Source: Thiomonas sp. X19 (GTDB lineage: Bacteria; Pseudomonadota; Gammaproteobacteria; Burkholderiales; Burkholderiaceae_C). From it: 64,000 nucleotides of DNA. The DNA is taken from positions 871,430 through 935,429 of the forward strand of contig NZ_LT605203.1 of assembly GCF_900089495.1 (NCBI RefSeq), written 5' to 3'. The position numbers and the translations under genes are program-made. Shown one piece after another: positions 46,340 through 56,609 of the stretch (the first letter of the stretch is position 1; the number at the start of each line of letters is the position of its first letter). The notes under the pieces were generated by a model that had not been told where the DNA came from, did not search any database, and worked only from the letters and a program-made list of their open reading frames with translations.

Positions 46340-46483
46340 GGCATGCGTCAATCCAGCCAAGCTGCCGCAACCGAGGTGGATTCGGACTTGGCCCGGGCGT
46401 AGAGTGGAGGTGGCCCGACCGGCCGTTCACAACACCACCACACCCACAAGGCGCCACGAGCGCCGCACTACACGGAAACCGCC

Positions 46484-47776
46484 ATGCTGCAAAAAGCCAG
46501 CCCGAAGAATCCCCTGTCCTACATCGACCCCCAGCCCGACAGCCCGTGGCAGACCTATCTCGCCCAGGTCGACCGCGTGCTGCCCTATCTGGGCGACCTC
46601 GCCCGCTGGGGCGAGACCCTGCGGCGTCCCAAGCGGGCGCTGATCGTGGACGTGCCCATCGAGATGGACGACGGCACGGTGCAGCACTTCGAGGGCTATC
46701 GCGTGCAGCACAACCTCTCGCGCGGCCCCGGCAAGGGCGGCGTGCGCTACCACCCGCAGGTCACGCTGGAAGAGGTGATGGCGCTGGCGGCGTGGATGAC
46801 GGTGAAGAACGCCGCCGTGGGCCTGCCCTTCGGCGGCGCCAAGGGCGGCATCCGGGTGGAGCCGTCGCGGCTCTCGCGCAAGGAGCTCGAGCGGCTGACG
46901 CGGCGCTACACCAGCGAGATCGGCATCATCATCGGCCCGCAGCAGGACATCCCGGCGCCCGACGTCAACACCAACGCCCAGATCATGGCGTGGATGATGG
47001 ACACCTACTCCATGAACATCGGCGGCACCGCCACCGGCGTGGTCACCGGCAAGCCGGTGCAGCTCGGCGGCTCGCTCGGGCGGGTGAAAGCCACCGGGCG
47101 CGGCGTGTTCGTCACCGGGCGCGAGGCGGCGCGGCGCATCCAGCTGCCGCTGGAAGGCGCGCGCGTGGCGGTGCAGGGCTTCGGCAATGTCGGCTCCACC
47201 GCCGCTGAACTGTTCGCCTACGCCGGCGCCAAACTGGTGGCGGTGCAAGACCACACCGGCGCGCTGCAGGCCGAGCAAGGCCTGGACGTGGCCGCGCTGC
47301 AAGCCCATGTGCAGCAGCATGGCGGCGTGGCCGGTTTCAAGGGCGGGCAGGCCATTGCACCCGACGACTTCTGGAGCGTGCCCTGCGACATCCTCATCCC
47401 CGCAGCCTTGGAAGGGCAGGTCACCGAGGCGCGCGCCCGCATGACCACGGCCAAGCTGGTGCTCGAAGGCGCCAACGGGCCGACCTTGCCGGGGGCCGAC
47501 GACATCCTCGCCGAGCGCGGCGTGCTGGTCGTGCCCGACGTCATCTGCAACGCCGGCGGCGTGACGGTGAGCTATTTCGAATGGGTGCAGGACTTCTCCA
47601 GCTTCTTCTGGAGCGAGGACGAGATCAACGCCCGGCTGGACAAGATTCTCGGCGGCGCTTTCCTCCACATCTGGGACACCGCCGACCGGCTCAAGGTCAC
47701 CCTGCGCACCGCCGCCTTCGTCGTGGCTTGCGAGCGGGTGCTGGAAGCCAGGGCGGAGCGCGGGCTGTATCCCTGA
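46484..47776 (+). CDS. gdhA: glutamate dehydrogenase (Glu/Leu/Phe/Val dehydrogenase family)
   Basis: A 430-residue hexameric-type enzyme interconverting glutamate and 2-oxoglutarate. [13 protein letters not shown] and [13 protein letters not shown] hold the substrate and catalytic lysines; [19 protein letters not shown] the catalytic Asp; [15 protein letters not shown] the dinucleotide-binding motif. Length suits the smaller NAD-linked class, but cofactor preference cannot be settled by eye. Stand-alone gene with a 207-bp upstream gap. Confidence 0.95.
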   Translation: MLQKASPKNPLSYIDPQPDSPWQTYLAQVDRVLPYLGDLARWGETLRRPKRALIVDVPIEMDDGTVQHFEGYRVQHNLSRGPGKGGVRYHPQVTLEEVMALAAWMTVKNAAVGLPFGGAKGGIRVEPSRLSRKELERLTRRYTSEIGIIIGPQQDIPAPDVNTNAQIMAWMMDTYSMNIGGTATGVVTGKPVQLGGSLGRVKATGRGVFVTGREAARRIQLPLEGARVAVQGFGNVGSTAAELFAYAGAKLVAVQDHTGALQAEQGLDVAALQAHVQQHGGVAGFKGGQAIAPDDFWSVPCDILIPAALEGQVTEARARMTTAKLVLEGANGPTLPGADDILAERGVLVVPDVICNAGGVTVSYFEWVQDFSSFFWSEDEINARLDKILGGAFLHIWDTADRLKVTLRTAAFVVACERVLEARAERGLYP

Positions 47777-47779
47777 GCA

Positions 47780-47930
47780 CCCCAGCCCTCCCCATGAATG
47801 GGGAGGGCTGGGGTGGGGAGTGTTTGCGTGACGAGACCTTCCCCCTCCCGACCACGGGGTGGGGGAGGAGAAGGCAGCGCTTCGCGGGTTTCGAATGCCC
47901 CTCCCGACCTCCCCCGCGCCGTGGGGGAGG
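47780..47930. repeat. cluster of GC-rich palindromes between gdhA and ubiA
   Basis: A 14-bp perfect stem with a 6-nt loop at 47780-47813 (CCCCAGCCCTCCCC with its complement), and an 8-bp stem at 47908-47930 (CCTCCCCC/GGGGGAGG). Between them are further CCCTCCC/GGGGTGGGGG runs. They separate two convergent genes and may act as terminators or be REP-like mobile repeats. Confidence 0.85.
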
Positions 47931-47936
47931 AGAACC

Positions 47937-48794
47937 TCAGCGCAGCGCGTAGGCGGTTGCCGTGCCGGCGAACACGGCGAAGCCCAGCCAGTGGTTGTGC
48001 TTGAAGGCGGTGAAGCAGCGTGCCGGGTCGCGGCCGCGGATGAGCGTGTAGTGCCAGGCCGCCATGCCGGCCGCAGCCAGCAGGCCGAGCGCGAACGGCC
48101 AGGCCAATCCCAGTTGCAGCCCGTCGGCCAGCCACATCGCCAGGAAGATCGCATAGCTCGCCATCACCGCGGCCACGTCCATGCGGCCGAAGGTGATGGC
48201 CGAGGTCTTGATGCCGATCTTCAGGTCGTCCTCGCGGTCGACCATGGCGTACTCGGTGTCGTAGGCCAGCACCCAGAACAGGTTTCCCGCCAGCAGCCAC
48301 CAGGCCAGCAGCGGCACGTCGCCGCGCACCGCGGCGAACGCCATCGGGATGCCCAAGCTGAAGGCCACGCCGAGAAAGGCCTGCGGCAGCGCCAGCCAGC
48401 GCTTGGTGTACGGGTAGGCGATGGCGATGAGCAGCGCGGCGAACGACAGGCCGATGGTCAGCGCGTTGGTCAGCAGCACCAGGCCGAAGGCGGCCAGCGC
48501 CAGCGCCGCGCCGAGCACCAAGGCCTCGCGCTTGGATACCGCGCCGCTGGTGACGGGGCGGCGCGCGGTGCGGCGCACGTGGCGGTCGAACTCGGCGTCG
48601 GCCACGTCGTTCACGGTGCAGCCGGCCGAGCGCATGAGGATGGTGCCGAGCACGAACACCGCCAGCAGGGTCCAGCCGGGAAAGCCGCCCGCCGCCATCC
48701 ACAAGGCCGAGAGGGTGGGCCACAGCAGCAGCAGCCAGCCGGCGGGGCGGTTCCAGCGGATGAGGTCGAGCCAGAGTTGGAGACGGCGAGGCAT
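47937..48794 (-). CDS. ubiA: 4-hydroxybenzoate polyprenyltransferase
   Basis: A 285-residue membrane prenyltransferase, second step of ubiquinone synthesis. The first Asp-rich motif is [23 protein letters not shown], the second [22 protein letters not shown]. About eight or nine membrane helices. Ubiquinone is the substrate of the cydAB oxidase further right. The start at 48794 ([19 protein letters not shown]) matches the family. Confidence 0.96.
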   Translation of the reverse strand: MPRRLQLWLDLIRWNRPAGWLLLLWPTLSALWMAAGGFPGWTLLAVFVLGTILMRSAGCTVNDVADAEFDRHVRRTARRPVTSGAVSKREALVLGAALALAAFGLVLLTNALTIGLSFAALLIAIAYPYTKRWLALPQAFLGVAFSLGIPMAFAAVRGDVPLLAWWLLAGNLFWVLAYDTEYAMVDREDDLKIGIKTSAITFGRMDVAAVMASYAIFLAMWLADGLQLGLAWPFALGLLAAAGMAAWHYTLIRGRDPARCFTAFKHNHWLGFAVFAGTATAYALR

Positions 48795-48848
48795 GGCGCC
48801 ATTATTCCCTGCGCCATCCACCGGCCGCTGTTGGCGGCCGGCGAGGCG

Positions 48849-49370
48849 TCAACCTTCCAGCAGCGAGCGCAGCATCCAGGCCGATTTCTCGTGGATGTCC
48901 ATGCGTGCCGACAGCAGATCGGTCGTGGGCTGGTCGCCGGCCTTTTCCGTCAGCGGCAGCAACTCGCGCGCGGTGGCTGCCACCGCTTCGTTGCCCTTCA
49001 CCAGGACGCGAATCATGTCCTCGGCCTTGGGCGGGATCAGCGGCACGTCGCCCAGCTTGGTGAGCTGGCTGTAGGCGGTGTAGGAGCCGGGGGCGGCATA
49101 GCCCAGCGCACGAATGCGCTCGGCCACCGGGTCCACCGCGTTCCACAGCTCGGTGTACTGGGTCATGAACATCATGTGCAGGGTGTTGAACATCGGTCCC
49201 GTCACATTCCAGTGGAAGTTGTGGGTGGTGAGGTAGAGCGTGTAGGTGTCGGCCAGCAGGTGCGACAGGCCCTGGGCGATGGCGGCGCGGTCCTTGTCGG
49301 CGATGCCGATTTGCACATTGCTGGAGGTGGCGTGCAGCTTGGGCACGGCGGTCTTGCTGGTCTTGCTCAT
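48849..49370 (-). CDS. dps: Dps family ferritin-like DNA-protecting protein
   Basis: A 173-residue dodecamer-forming mini-ferritin. LYLTTHNFHWNVTGPMFNTLHMMFMTQYTELWNAVDPVAERIRALG contains the His, Asp and Glu residues of the inter-subunit ferroxidase site. The N-terminus is short and Lys/Ser-rich (MSKTSKTAVPKLH). It oxidises Fe(II) with peroxide and stores iron. The start at 49370 is preceded by AGGAGCCCCG. Confidence 0.95.
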   Translation of the reverse strand: MSKTSKTAVPKLHATSSNVQIGIADKDRAAIAQGLSHLLADTYTLYLTTHNFHWNVTGPMFNTLHMMFMTQYTELWNAVDPVAERIRALGYAAPGSYTAYSQLTKLGDVPLIPPKAEDMIRVLVKGNEAVAATARELLPLTEKAGDQPTTDLLSARMDIHEKSAWMLRSLLEG

Positions 49371-49476
49371 CGGGGCTCCTTGGGTTGGACATGAGGGGTC
49401 ATGGGGACGCACTTCGAGATGAAATTCACGCGACGCCGCTGCCGATGGCACGCAGCTTGCGCGAAAGCCGCGTGTT

Positions 49477-50778
49477 TCAGCGGTTGATGTCGCGCGCCGG
49501 CAGGCCCAGCACCAGCAGCGCACACAGCACCATGAAACCGGCCAGCACCAAAATGCCGCCGTTGGTGCTGTGCGTGGCCTGCTTCACCCAGCCGACGATG
49601 CTGGGGCCGAAGAAACCGGCAAGATTGCCCAGCGCGTTGATCAAGGCGATGCCGGCCGCCGCCGCCGTGCCGGTGAGAAACGCAGTTGGCAGGCTCCAGA
49701 ACAGCGGCAGCACGGTCATGATGCCGCAGGTGGCCAGGGTCAGCGTGAGCACCGCGCCCAGGGTGTTGTCGGTCCACAGCGTGGACAGCAGCAGCCCCAC
49801 GGCACCGAGCAGCGCCGGAATGGCGACGTGCCAGCGGCGCTCGCGCTTCGCATCCGAGTGGCGGCCCACCAGAATCATGGCGATGATGGACACGCCGTAG
49901 GGAATGGCCACCAGCCAGCCGATGGTGAGCGGGTCGCTCACGCCCGTGGTCTTGAACAGCAGCGGCAGCCAGAAGCCCAGGCCGTACAAGCCCATCACCA
50001 CCGAGAAATACACCAGCGCCAGCAGCCACACGCGCGGGCTTGCCATGGCTTGCAGCGCCGAGACATGGGTTTTCGTCTGGGCTTCGCTGGCGATGCGGTC
50101 TTGCAGCAATGTCTTTTCGGCGTCCGACAGCCACCGCGCCTGGGCGATGCCGTTATCCAGAAAGAGCAGCACCACCACGCCGAGCACCACGGCCGGAGCG
50201 CCTTCCAGCAGGAACAGCCACTGCCAGCCAGCCAGGCCCGCGTGGCCGTGGAAGGTGTGCAAAATCCAGCCCGAAACCGGCCCGCCGATCAGGCCCGAGA
50301 GCGCCACGGCCGACATGAACCAGGCCGTCATCTGGCTGCGCTTTGCCGCCGGGTACCAGTAGGTGAGATAGAGGATGATGCCGGGGAAAAATCCCGCTTC
50401 GGCCAGACCCAGCAGGAAGCGCGCCACGTAGAACATGGTGGGGGTCTGGATGAACATCGTGAGGGCGGAGATCAGCCCCCAGGTGATCATGATGCGGGCG
50501 ATCCAGATGCGGGCGCCGACGCGGTGCAGCACCAGATTGCTCGGCACCTCGAACAGGAAATAGCCGAGGAAGAAGATGCCCGCGCCGAAGCCGTAGACGG
50601 CGTCGGAAAAGCCCAGGTCGGATTTCATCTGCAGCTGTGCGAAGCCGACGTTGACGCGGTCGAGATAGGCCACGAAATAGCACAGCATCAGGAAGGGAAT
50701 GAGCCGCCAGCCCACCTTGGTGTAGGTGGCGGACTCGAACGCGCTGGGGCCGCTCGCGGCCATGGGGGCTGTCGACAT
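49477..50778 (-). CDS. MFS transporter, anion:cation symporter family
   Basis: A 433-residue transporter with 12 helices. FVAYLDRVNVGFAQLQMKSDLGFSDAVYGFGAGIFFLGYFLFEVPSNL is the ACS-family start (phthalate, tartrate or 4-hydroxyphenylacetate permeases). LLGLAEAGFFPGIILYLTYWYPAAKRSQ is a second signature. It probably imports an organic acid by proton symport; the substrate cannot be told. GGAG lies 7 nt before the start at 50778. Confidence 0.9.
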   Translation of the reverse strand: MSTAPMAASGPSAFESATYTKVGWRLIPFLMLCYFVAYLDRVNVGFAQLQMKSDLGFSDAVYGFGAGIFFLGYFLFEVPSNLVLHRVGARIWIARIMITWGLISALTMFIQTPTMFYVARFLLGLAEAGFFPGIILYLTYWYPAAKRSQMTAWFMSAVALSGLIGGPVSGWILHTFHGHAGLAGWQWLFLLEGAPAVVLGVVVLLFLDNGIAQARWLSDAEKTLLQDRIASEAQTKTHVSALQAMASPRVWLLALVYFSVVMGLYGLGFWLPLLFKTTGVSDPLTIGWLVAIPYGVSIIAMILVGRHSDAKRERRWHVAIPALLGAVGLLLSTLWTDNTLGAVLTLTLATCGIMTVLPLFWSLPTAFLTGTAAAAGIALINALGNLAGFFGPSIVGWVKQATHSTNGGILVLAGFMVLCALLVLGLPARDINR

Positions 50779-51512
50779 GCTTGTCTCCTGCAGTGTGCCC
50801 CCAGGGGCGGCGGTGCCGCCCCGCCCCCGAGGAGGCCAAGGAAACCCGGGAGCGGCCCGTCGTTTCCTTGGGGAGTGTGTTGTTGTGCCGGCAAGCGTAG
50901 CAGCACGCTGCGGATTTGTCTCCCCAGGCCACGCGGCGCGTGGATCAGGCGTCTGGTTTTTCCGCGGCACATGCGCTTGGTGCGGATGCGCCAGGCGTGT
51001 CTTGCACCGGAGCCGTCGCGACCGGTTTCGGCTAGGGCCTGTTCACGCTATTTCTGCGCCAGCGCCTCGTACAGCGGTGGCGTGAACAGCGCCGAGACGC
51101 GGGTGGCGAGCGGGGCGACACCCCAAGGCAGGCCTATTGCAGGAAAAGCCGGCGGCCGCAACTTCTGACCAGGCGGACCAGGGCTCGTCTGCGCGCAGGG
51201 TGGCGGGCGGCCAATGGAGGTCAGTGTCATGGGTGGTGCGGGGTCGGAAACAATCATAAGAGCCTGGCGAGCCGGATTGCACGAAGACGCCCTGAATGGA
51301 AACAAGGACCGGTATCGTGCGACGTACGGGGGTCGCAGCTTGCAGCCGGCAACATCGGCCCATGCCCGTCATGGATACGCAGCGAGGTATCGGACCGCCA
51401 GGAGGGGCCGCATTACGATGCGATGCGGGTAAACACCAAGATGCCGCGCAGCTGATCCAGGCGAGGTCGACTTCCGCGGCAGGGTTTCCGTCTGACTCGA
51501 GGCACTATCGGC
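50779..51512. other. 734-bp region without a clear gene upstream of cydA
   Basis: The left part holds a GC-rich palindromic unit (50804-50871). The middle, 51040-51310, has two overlapping minus-strand frames (109 and 85 codons); one ends VSALFTPPLYEALAQK, which looks protein-like, while the other carries the preceding plausible sequence, so a frameshifted gene remnant is possible. I found no FNR-type site by eye. The right 200 bp must contain the cydAB promoter, but I cannot place it. Confidence 0.5.
50804..50871. repeat. REP-like double palindrome upstream of the MFS gene
   Basis: Two inverted repeats in tandem: GGGGCGGC/GCCGCCCC (50804-50811 with 50815-50822) and CCAAGGAAAC/GTTTCCTTGG (50836-50845 with 50862-50871). 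It lies in the 5' leader of the MFS gene. Confidence 0.7.
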
Positions 51513-52910
51513 ATGCAAACCGCGATCGACCTTTCTCGCGCCCAGTTCGCGATGACGGCCCTGTTCCACATCGTCTGGCCCATCCTCACCATCAGCCTGG
51601 CCACTTTCCTGGTGATCGTGGAAGCGCTGTGGCTCAAGACCAAGGATGTCGCGTATTACCGCCATGCGCGCTTCTGGGCCAAGTTGCTGGTGCTGAATTT
51701 CGCGGTGGGCGTGGTCTCCGGCATTCCGATGGAAATGGAGTTCGGCACCAATTGGGCCGGCTTCTCCAACTTCGCCGGCGAGTTCTTCGGCAACATCCTC
51801 GGCTTCGAGGGGGCCATGGCCTTCATGCTGGAAGCCGGCTTCATCGGCATCATGCTGTTCGGCTGGGGCAGGGTGGGCCGTGGCGCGCATTTGTTTGCCA
51901 CCGTCATGGTGGCTTTCGGCGCCTCGCTCTCGGCCTTGTGGATCATGGTGGCCAATTCCTGGATGCAGACCCCCGCCGGCGTGACCTTGCAAAACGGCAA
52001 ACTGATCGTCAGCGACTACACGGCCGCCATCTTCAACCCCGACATGGTTTGGGGCGTATCCCACATGTATGTGGCGGCGCTGGAAACCGGGGCTTTCGTC
52101 ATCGCCGGCATCTCGGCGTACTACCTGCTGAACAGGCGCCACCCCGAATTCTTCCTCAAGTCCTTCAAGATCGCGTTGCTGGCATTGGTGGTGATCGCGC
52201 CGCTGCAGGTGTGGATTGGCGACTCCAGCGGCAGCGCAGTGTTCAAGGACCAGCCCGCCAAGGGCGCCGCCATCGAGGGCCACTGGGTCACCAACAAGCC
52301 TGGCGAGGGCGCGCCCTGGGCCTTGCTGGCGTGGCCGAATCAGGCGGCACAGAAGAACGACTGGGCGCTGGAGCTGCCCGACATGTTGAGCGTGCTGGCC
52401 ACGCACACCACCACCGGCAAGGTCATCGGCCTGCGCGACATTCCGCGCGCCGACCAGCCGCCGATGATTCCGCTGCTGTTCTACGCCTTCCGCATCATGG
52501 TCGGCATCGGTTTCTGGTTCGTTGTTCTGGCCTTCTGGACGGCATGGATCTGGCGCAAGACGCGCGGCAAGGCCGATGCGCTGCTGGCGAACCGCAAGCT
52601 GCTGTGGGCCTGGGTGCTGAGCATTCCGCTGCCCTATGTGGCGGTTGAAATGGGCTGGACCGTGCGTGAGGTGGGACGCCAGCCCTGGATCATCGATGGC
52701 CTGCTGCGCACCGATCAGGCGGCTTCGGTGCTAGCGCCCTCCACGCTCACCGCCAGCATGGTGATGTTCGCTGGCTTCTATGTGCTGCTGCTCGCCAGCT
52801 TCGCCGTCTTCGCCCGCCGCTGGTTGCGTGCCGGGCCCGACATGACGCTGGAGCCGCCTGCCGCGCCGCGCCGGGTGCTGGACGTGCAGGGCGGGGTCTA
52901 CGGGCATTGA
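51513..52910 (+). CDS. cydA: cytochrome bd-type quinol oxidase subunit I (CioA-like)
   Basis: A 465-residue membrane subunit. Haem ligands: H19 (ALFHIVWP) and H184 (GVSHMYVAAL), with the Met ligand in the VEMGWTVREVGRQPW region. The quinol loop between helices 6 and 7 is short (GDSSGSAVFKDQPAKGAAIEGHW...), and the protein is shorter than E. coli CydA (522), so it belongs to the cyanide-insensitive CIO-like class. It reduces O2 to water with quinol. Followed 91 bp later by cydB. Confidence 0.95.
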   Translation: MQTAIDLSRAQFAMTALFHIVWPILTISLATFLVIVEALWLKTKDVAYYRHARFWAKLLVLNFAVGVVSGIPMEMEFGTNWAGFSNFAGEFFGNILGFEGAMAFMLEAGFIGIMLFGWGRVGRGAHLFATVMVAFGASLSALWIMVANSWMQTPAGVTLQNGKLIVSDYTAAIFNPDMVWGVSHMYVAALETGAFVIAGISAYYLLNRRHPEFFLKSFKIALLALVVIAPLQVWIGDSSGSAVFKDQPAKGAAIEGHWVTNKPGEGAPWALLAWPNQAAQKNDWALELPDMLSVLATHTTTGKVIGLRDIPRADQPPMIPLLFYAFRIMVGIGFWFVVLAFWTAWIWRKTRGKADALLANRKLLWAWVLSIPLPYVAVEMGWTVREVGRQPWIIDGLLRTDQAASVLAPSTLTASMVMFAGFYVLLLASFAVFARRWLRAGPDMTLEPPAAPRRVLDVQGGVYGH

Positions 52911-53001
52911 GCCTTGCCAGCAGCGCCAAAAAACAGCCACCTGCGGCCTTGGTGGCGCGACGACAACACAACGCCCCGGGTGAACCGGGGTGACGGGAAC
53001 C

Positions 53002-54030
53002 ATGATGGACAGCAGCCTGCAACCCCTCCTCGCCAACACCTGGTTTTTCTTGCTGGGCCTGATCCTGGCGTTCTACGTCATCACGGACGGCTTCGATCTG
53101 GGCATCGGCATCCTCTCGCTCATCACCCGGCGCGAAAACCACCGCAGCGCGATGTTCGAGTCCATCGGCCATGTGTGGGATGCCAACGAAACCTGGCTGG
53201 TGGTGCTGGGCGGGGCCTTGTTCGGCGCTTTCCCGGCGGTTTACGCCACGGTGCTGAGTGCGATGTATGGCCCGGTGATGTTCATGATCGGCGGCCTCAT
53301 CCTGCGCGGCGCATCGTTCGAATTTCGCCACGCCGCGCGCAACAAGCGCGGCTGGGACTGGGCTTTCGGCGCCGGCAGCCTGATCGCCGCGCTGGCGCAG
53401 GGCGCCATCCTCGGCCAGCTCATTTCGGGGTTCAGCGCCGGCTGGATCGGCCTGGCGTTCTCCGCCGTGGCCGCCCTGGGCGTGGCCTCGGGCTATGTCC
53501 TCATGGGCGCCACCTACCTCGTCATGAAGACCAGCGGCAGCCTGGAGCAGGTGTCGCGGCGGCATGCGCGCAAGGCCATCTGGACCACGGTGGTCATGGC
53601 CGGCATCCTCACGCTGGCCACGCCCTTCGCCAGCATCGAGGTGCGCAGCGCCTGGTTCGACCCGCAGCGCATGCCGGTGTTCGTGGTTCTGGGCGCAATA
53701 TCGCTGCTGGCCTTCCTCTACATCCTGCGTTCGGCCAAGCGCGGCGGCGTGCGCGGCCCGTTCCGTGCCTCGGTGCTGCTGTTTCTCGTGTCTTTCGGCG
53801 GACTGGCGTTGAGCATCTACCCGGCCATGATTCCCGGGCACATCACCATCCTGCAGGCGGCCTCCAGCGCGCCCACGCTGCTGTTCATGCTCATCGGCAT
53901 CGGCATGCTGCTGCCGGTGATGATTGGCTACAACGCTTATCAGTACCTGGTGTTTCGCGGCAAGATCCGTGTGCACGACGAGGCCGAGTTCATTGCCGAC
54001 GATGCCGAGCCGAGGGCGCACGCGCATTGA
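53002..54030 (+). CDS. cydB: cytochrome bd-type quinol oxidase subunit II (CioB-like)
   Basis: A 342-residue membrane subunit that stabilises the haem centres. FYVITDGFDLGIGIL and GHVWDANETWLVVLGGALFGAFPAVYA are family signatures. The start is 53002 or 53005 (two ATGs side by side); a GTG at 52990 is possible. No CydX-like small frame follows. Partner of cydA. Confidence 0.95.
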   Translation: MMDSSLQPLLANTWFFLLGLILAFYVITDGFDLGIGILSLITRRENHRSAMFESIGHVWDANETWLVVLGGALFGAFPAVYATVLSAMYGPVMFMIGGLILRGASFEFRHAARNKRGWDWAFGAGSLIAALAQGAILGQLISGFSAGWIGLAFSAVAALGVASGYVLMGATYLVMKTSGSLEQVSRRHARKAIWTTVVMAGILTLATPFASIEVRSAWFDPQRMPVFVVLGAISLLAFLYILRSAKRGGVRGPFRASVLLFLVSFGGLALSIYPAMIPGHITILQAASSAPTLLFMLIGIGMLLPVMIGYNAYQYLVFRGKIRVHDEAEFIADDAEPRAHAH

Positions 54031-54108
54031 GGGCCTCGCGCAGATCCCAGGGGCGTTTGCCGCGGCGCAGCCGCGAAATATCCAGATACCTGCAAGCGAT
54101 ATTTGGCA

Positions 54109-54138
54109 TTGCCACCTAGGGTTTTTACCGGGTAGGAT
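54109..54138 (+). promoter_or_regulatory. candidate promoter between cydB and the cytochrome-like gene
   Basis: TTGCCA (54109-54114), 18 bp, TAGGAT (54133-54138). Just upstream is an AAATATC/GATATTT inverted repeat (54076-54082 with 54098-54104). This suggests the next gene can be transcribed separately from cydAB. Confidence 0.4.
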
Positions 54139-54217
54139 GTCGAACAAAGCGAAGATTTGAGTTTCGTTAATTTCCGTTGCAGTGCCATCCGTTCACATAC
54201 CGTCCGCAAACCCCACC

Positions 54218-55015
54218 ATGCGCTCACTCAACAAGCTGAACCTGCCCGAAAAGCTGTTGCACACCGGCTTTATTTTCTTGGTTTGCATCGGCCTGCTGGC
54301 CGCCGAGGCCTATCTCTACGTCACCCACACCGGGCTCGACGGCAAGAGCGGCGTGACACTCAAGGACATTCAGATCTCCTACTACGGAGATCGCAGTTCC
54401 ACCACGCTTCAGACCGTGCTGCCGACGATGATGAACAACGCCGGCATTCCCGAGGCGCAACGCCCCGCCTTCAAGAAAACCATCGACGACTGGATCGTCG
54501 GCGGCGAAACCAAGGCGCAATTCGACACCACCGTCCAGCCCCTGCTCAAGAGCTGTCTGATGTGCCACAGCGTGGCCATGAGCAAGCAGTTGCACACCCC
54601 GCCGCTGGTGACTTATGAGGACGTGAAAAACGTCGCCAAGGTCAACACCGGCATGTCGTACAGCAGCATGTTCATGGGCGGCATGGTGCACCTGACCATG
54701 TTGGGCGTGATCTTCTGGATTGCCGGCTGGCTCTTCCTTCAGACGCGGGTGAACGACCAGATCAAGGCCATTTCCGTGATCACGCCTTTCCTCGCCATGC
54801 TCCTGGACTATTCCGGTTGGTTCCTCACCAAGCAGAACCCCGATTTCGCCTGGATGGTGCTGGTCGGCGGCGCATTGTCATGCCCCATCGCCATGCTGGA
54901 AATGGGCGTGGCTTTGCTCGACATGTGGATCGGCCTGCCCGGCTTCCTGCAGCAGCGCCTGGTGTCGGAAGTGCCGCCCGCATCCAAGTCCACCCAGCAC
55001 CCGCTGCCGACCTGA
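54218..55015 (+). CDS. membrane-bound mono-haem c-type cytochrome-like protein, function unknown
   Basis: A 265-residue protein. One N-terminal membrane helix (~15-35), a periplasmic domain to ~145 with a single haem-binding C113-L-M-C-H117, then about three more helices (~148-172, 180-200, 210-235). The last helices contain LLDYSGWFLTK and GGALSCPIAMLEMGVALLDMW. The layout suggests electron transfer between the periplasm and the quinone pool or an oxidase, but I do not recognise the family. It follows cydAB by 187 bp. I chose ATG 54218; 54182 is an alternative giving 12 more residues. Confidence 0.8.
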   Translation: MRSLNKLNLPEKLLHTGFIFLVCIGLLAAEAYLYVTHTGLDGKSGVTLKDIQISYYGDRSSTTLQTVLPTMMNNAGIPEAQRPAFKKTIDDWIVGGETKAQFDTTVQPLLKSCLMCHSVAMSKQLHTPPLVTYEDVKNVAKVNTGMSYSSMFMGGMVHLTMLGVIFWIAGWLFLQTRVNDQIKAISVITPFLAMLLDYSGWFLTKQNPDFAWMVLVGGALSCPIAMLEMGVALLDMWIGLPGFLQQRLVSEVPPASKSTQHPLPT

Positions 55016-55199
55016 GCCTTCCGCTCGCGCTCACCACGCGGCGGCGTTGAGTTGCCGCTCTCCCGGGCCGGTGTGCGCGCACCGGCTTTTTCATGTCCGC
55101 AAGCCGCGCCGGCAGGGGTGGAGTTGGCGCATGGCGCGGCGGCCTCATCCCCGCACAGCAGGGGGCTGACAAGCCAGGGGCCACCCCTAGAATCGCCGC

Positions 55200-56606
55200 A
55201 TGTCCGAACGCACCCCACATCCTCCCGCGACGCCGCTGCTGCAGGTCGTCATCCTCGCTGCAGGCAAAGGCACGCGCATGCGCTCGGCGCATCCCAAGGT
55301 GCTGCAGCCTCTGGCCGGACGGCCGCTGCTGGCCCATGTGCTGGCCACCGCCCAGGCCCTGCAGGCGCAGCGCCGCATCGTCGTCGTCGGTCATGGCGCC
55401 GAGTCGGTGCGGTCCCGCTTCGAGGGTGCGGGGGTGGACTTCGCGCTGCAAAGTCCGCAGTTGGGCACCGGCCACGCCGTGCTGCAAGCCGTCCCGCTGC
55501 TGGACGATGCGGCCGTGGCGCTGGTGTTGTATGGCGACGTGCCGCTGGTGCAGCCGGCCGCCTTGGCGCCGCTGGTGGACATTGCCGCCGGCGGACATCT
55601 CGCGCTGCTCACCGTGCATCTGCCCGACCCCACCGGCTACGGCCGCATCCAGCGTGACGCCGCTGGCGCGGTGCAGCGCATCGTCGAGCACAAGGACGCC
55701 AGCACCGCCGAGCGTGCGATCAACGAAGTCAACACCGGCATCCTCGCCGCGCCGGTCGCTGCGCTCAAGCGCTGGCTCGGCGCCTTGCGCTGCGACAACG
55801 CGCAGGGCGAGTACTACCTCACCGACATCGTCGCGCTGGCGATTGCCGACGGCGTGGCGGTGCAAGCCGTGGCGGCGCCCGACGTCCACGACACCCTGGG
55901 CGTGAACGACCGCGCGCAACTGGCCCAGCTCGAGCGCCTGGTGCAGGCACGCCAGGCCAGCGCCCTGCTCACCGCCGGCGTGACCCTGGCCGACCCGGCG
56001 CGCATCGACATTCGCGGCGAGGTGGTCTGCGGCCAGGACGTGTTCATCGACGTCGGCTGCGTGTTCGAAGGTCGCGTGGAACTGGCCGACGGCGTGCGCA
56101 TCGGCCCCTACGCCGTGCTGCGCGACGTGCGCGTGGGCGCCGGCAGCGTCGTGCAGCCGTTTTGCCACCTCGACGGCGCCGCCATCGGCGCCCAGGCGCA
56201 GATCGGCCCCTTCGCGCGCCTGCGACCCCAGGCCACGCTGGCCGACGGCGTGCACATCGGCAACTTCGTCGAGGTGAAAAACGCCAGCATGGGCCCGTCG
56301 TCCAAGGCCAACCATCTGTCCTACGTCGGCGATGCCGAAGTGGGCGCGCGGGTGAACATCGGCGCCGGCACCATCGTGGCCAATTACGACGGCGCCAACA
56401 AACACCGCACCCGCATCGAGGACGACGCCCACACCGGCTCCAACTCGGTGCTCGTGGCGCCCATCACCGTGGGCGCCGGTGCCACCATCGGCGCGGGGTC
56501 CACCGTGACCCGCGCCGTCCCCGCCGGCAAACTCACTGTGGCCCGCGCCCGCGCCGTGACCCTGGAAGGCTGGAAGCGGCCAACCAAAAAAAGCGAAGGA
56601 AGCTGA
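55200..56606 (+). CDS. glmU: bifunctional GlcN-1-P acetyltransferase / GlcNAc-1-P uridyltransferase
   Basis: A 468-residue enzyme making UDP-GlcNAc for peptidoglycan and LPS. The N-terminal uridyltransferase domain has [25 protein letters not shown]; the C-terminal half is a left-handed beta-helix of hexapeptide repeats ending in the acetyltransferase site ([32 protein letters not shown]). Its N-terminus has ~12 extra residues before the core. Forms an operon with glmS, 3 bp apart. Confidence 0.97.
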   Translation: MSERTPHPPATPLLQVVILAAGKGTRMRSAHPKVLQPLAGRPLLAHVLATAQALQAQRRIVVVGHGAESVRSRFEGAGVDFALQSPQLGTGHAVLQAVPLLDDAAVALVLYGDVPLVQPAALAPLVDIAAGGHLALLTVHLPDPTGYGRIQRDAAGAVQRIVEHKDASTAERAINEVNTGILAAPVAALKRWLGALRCDNAQGEYYLTDIVALAIADGVAVQAVAAPDVHDTLGVNDRAQLAQLERLVQARQASALLTAGVTLADPARIDIRGEVVCGQDVFIDVGCVFEGRVELADGVRIGPYAVLRDVRVGAGSVVQPFCHLDGAAIGAQAQIGPFARLRPQATLADGVHIGNFVEVKNASMGPSSKANHLSYVGDAEVGARVNIGAGTIVANYDGANKHRTRIEDDAHTGSNSVLVAPITVGAGATIGAGSTVTRAVPAGKLTVARARAVTLEGWKRPTKKSEGS

Positions 56607-56609
56607 CCC

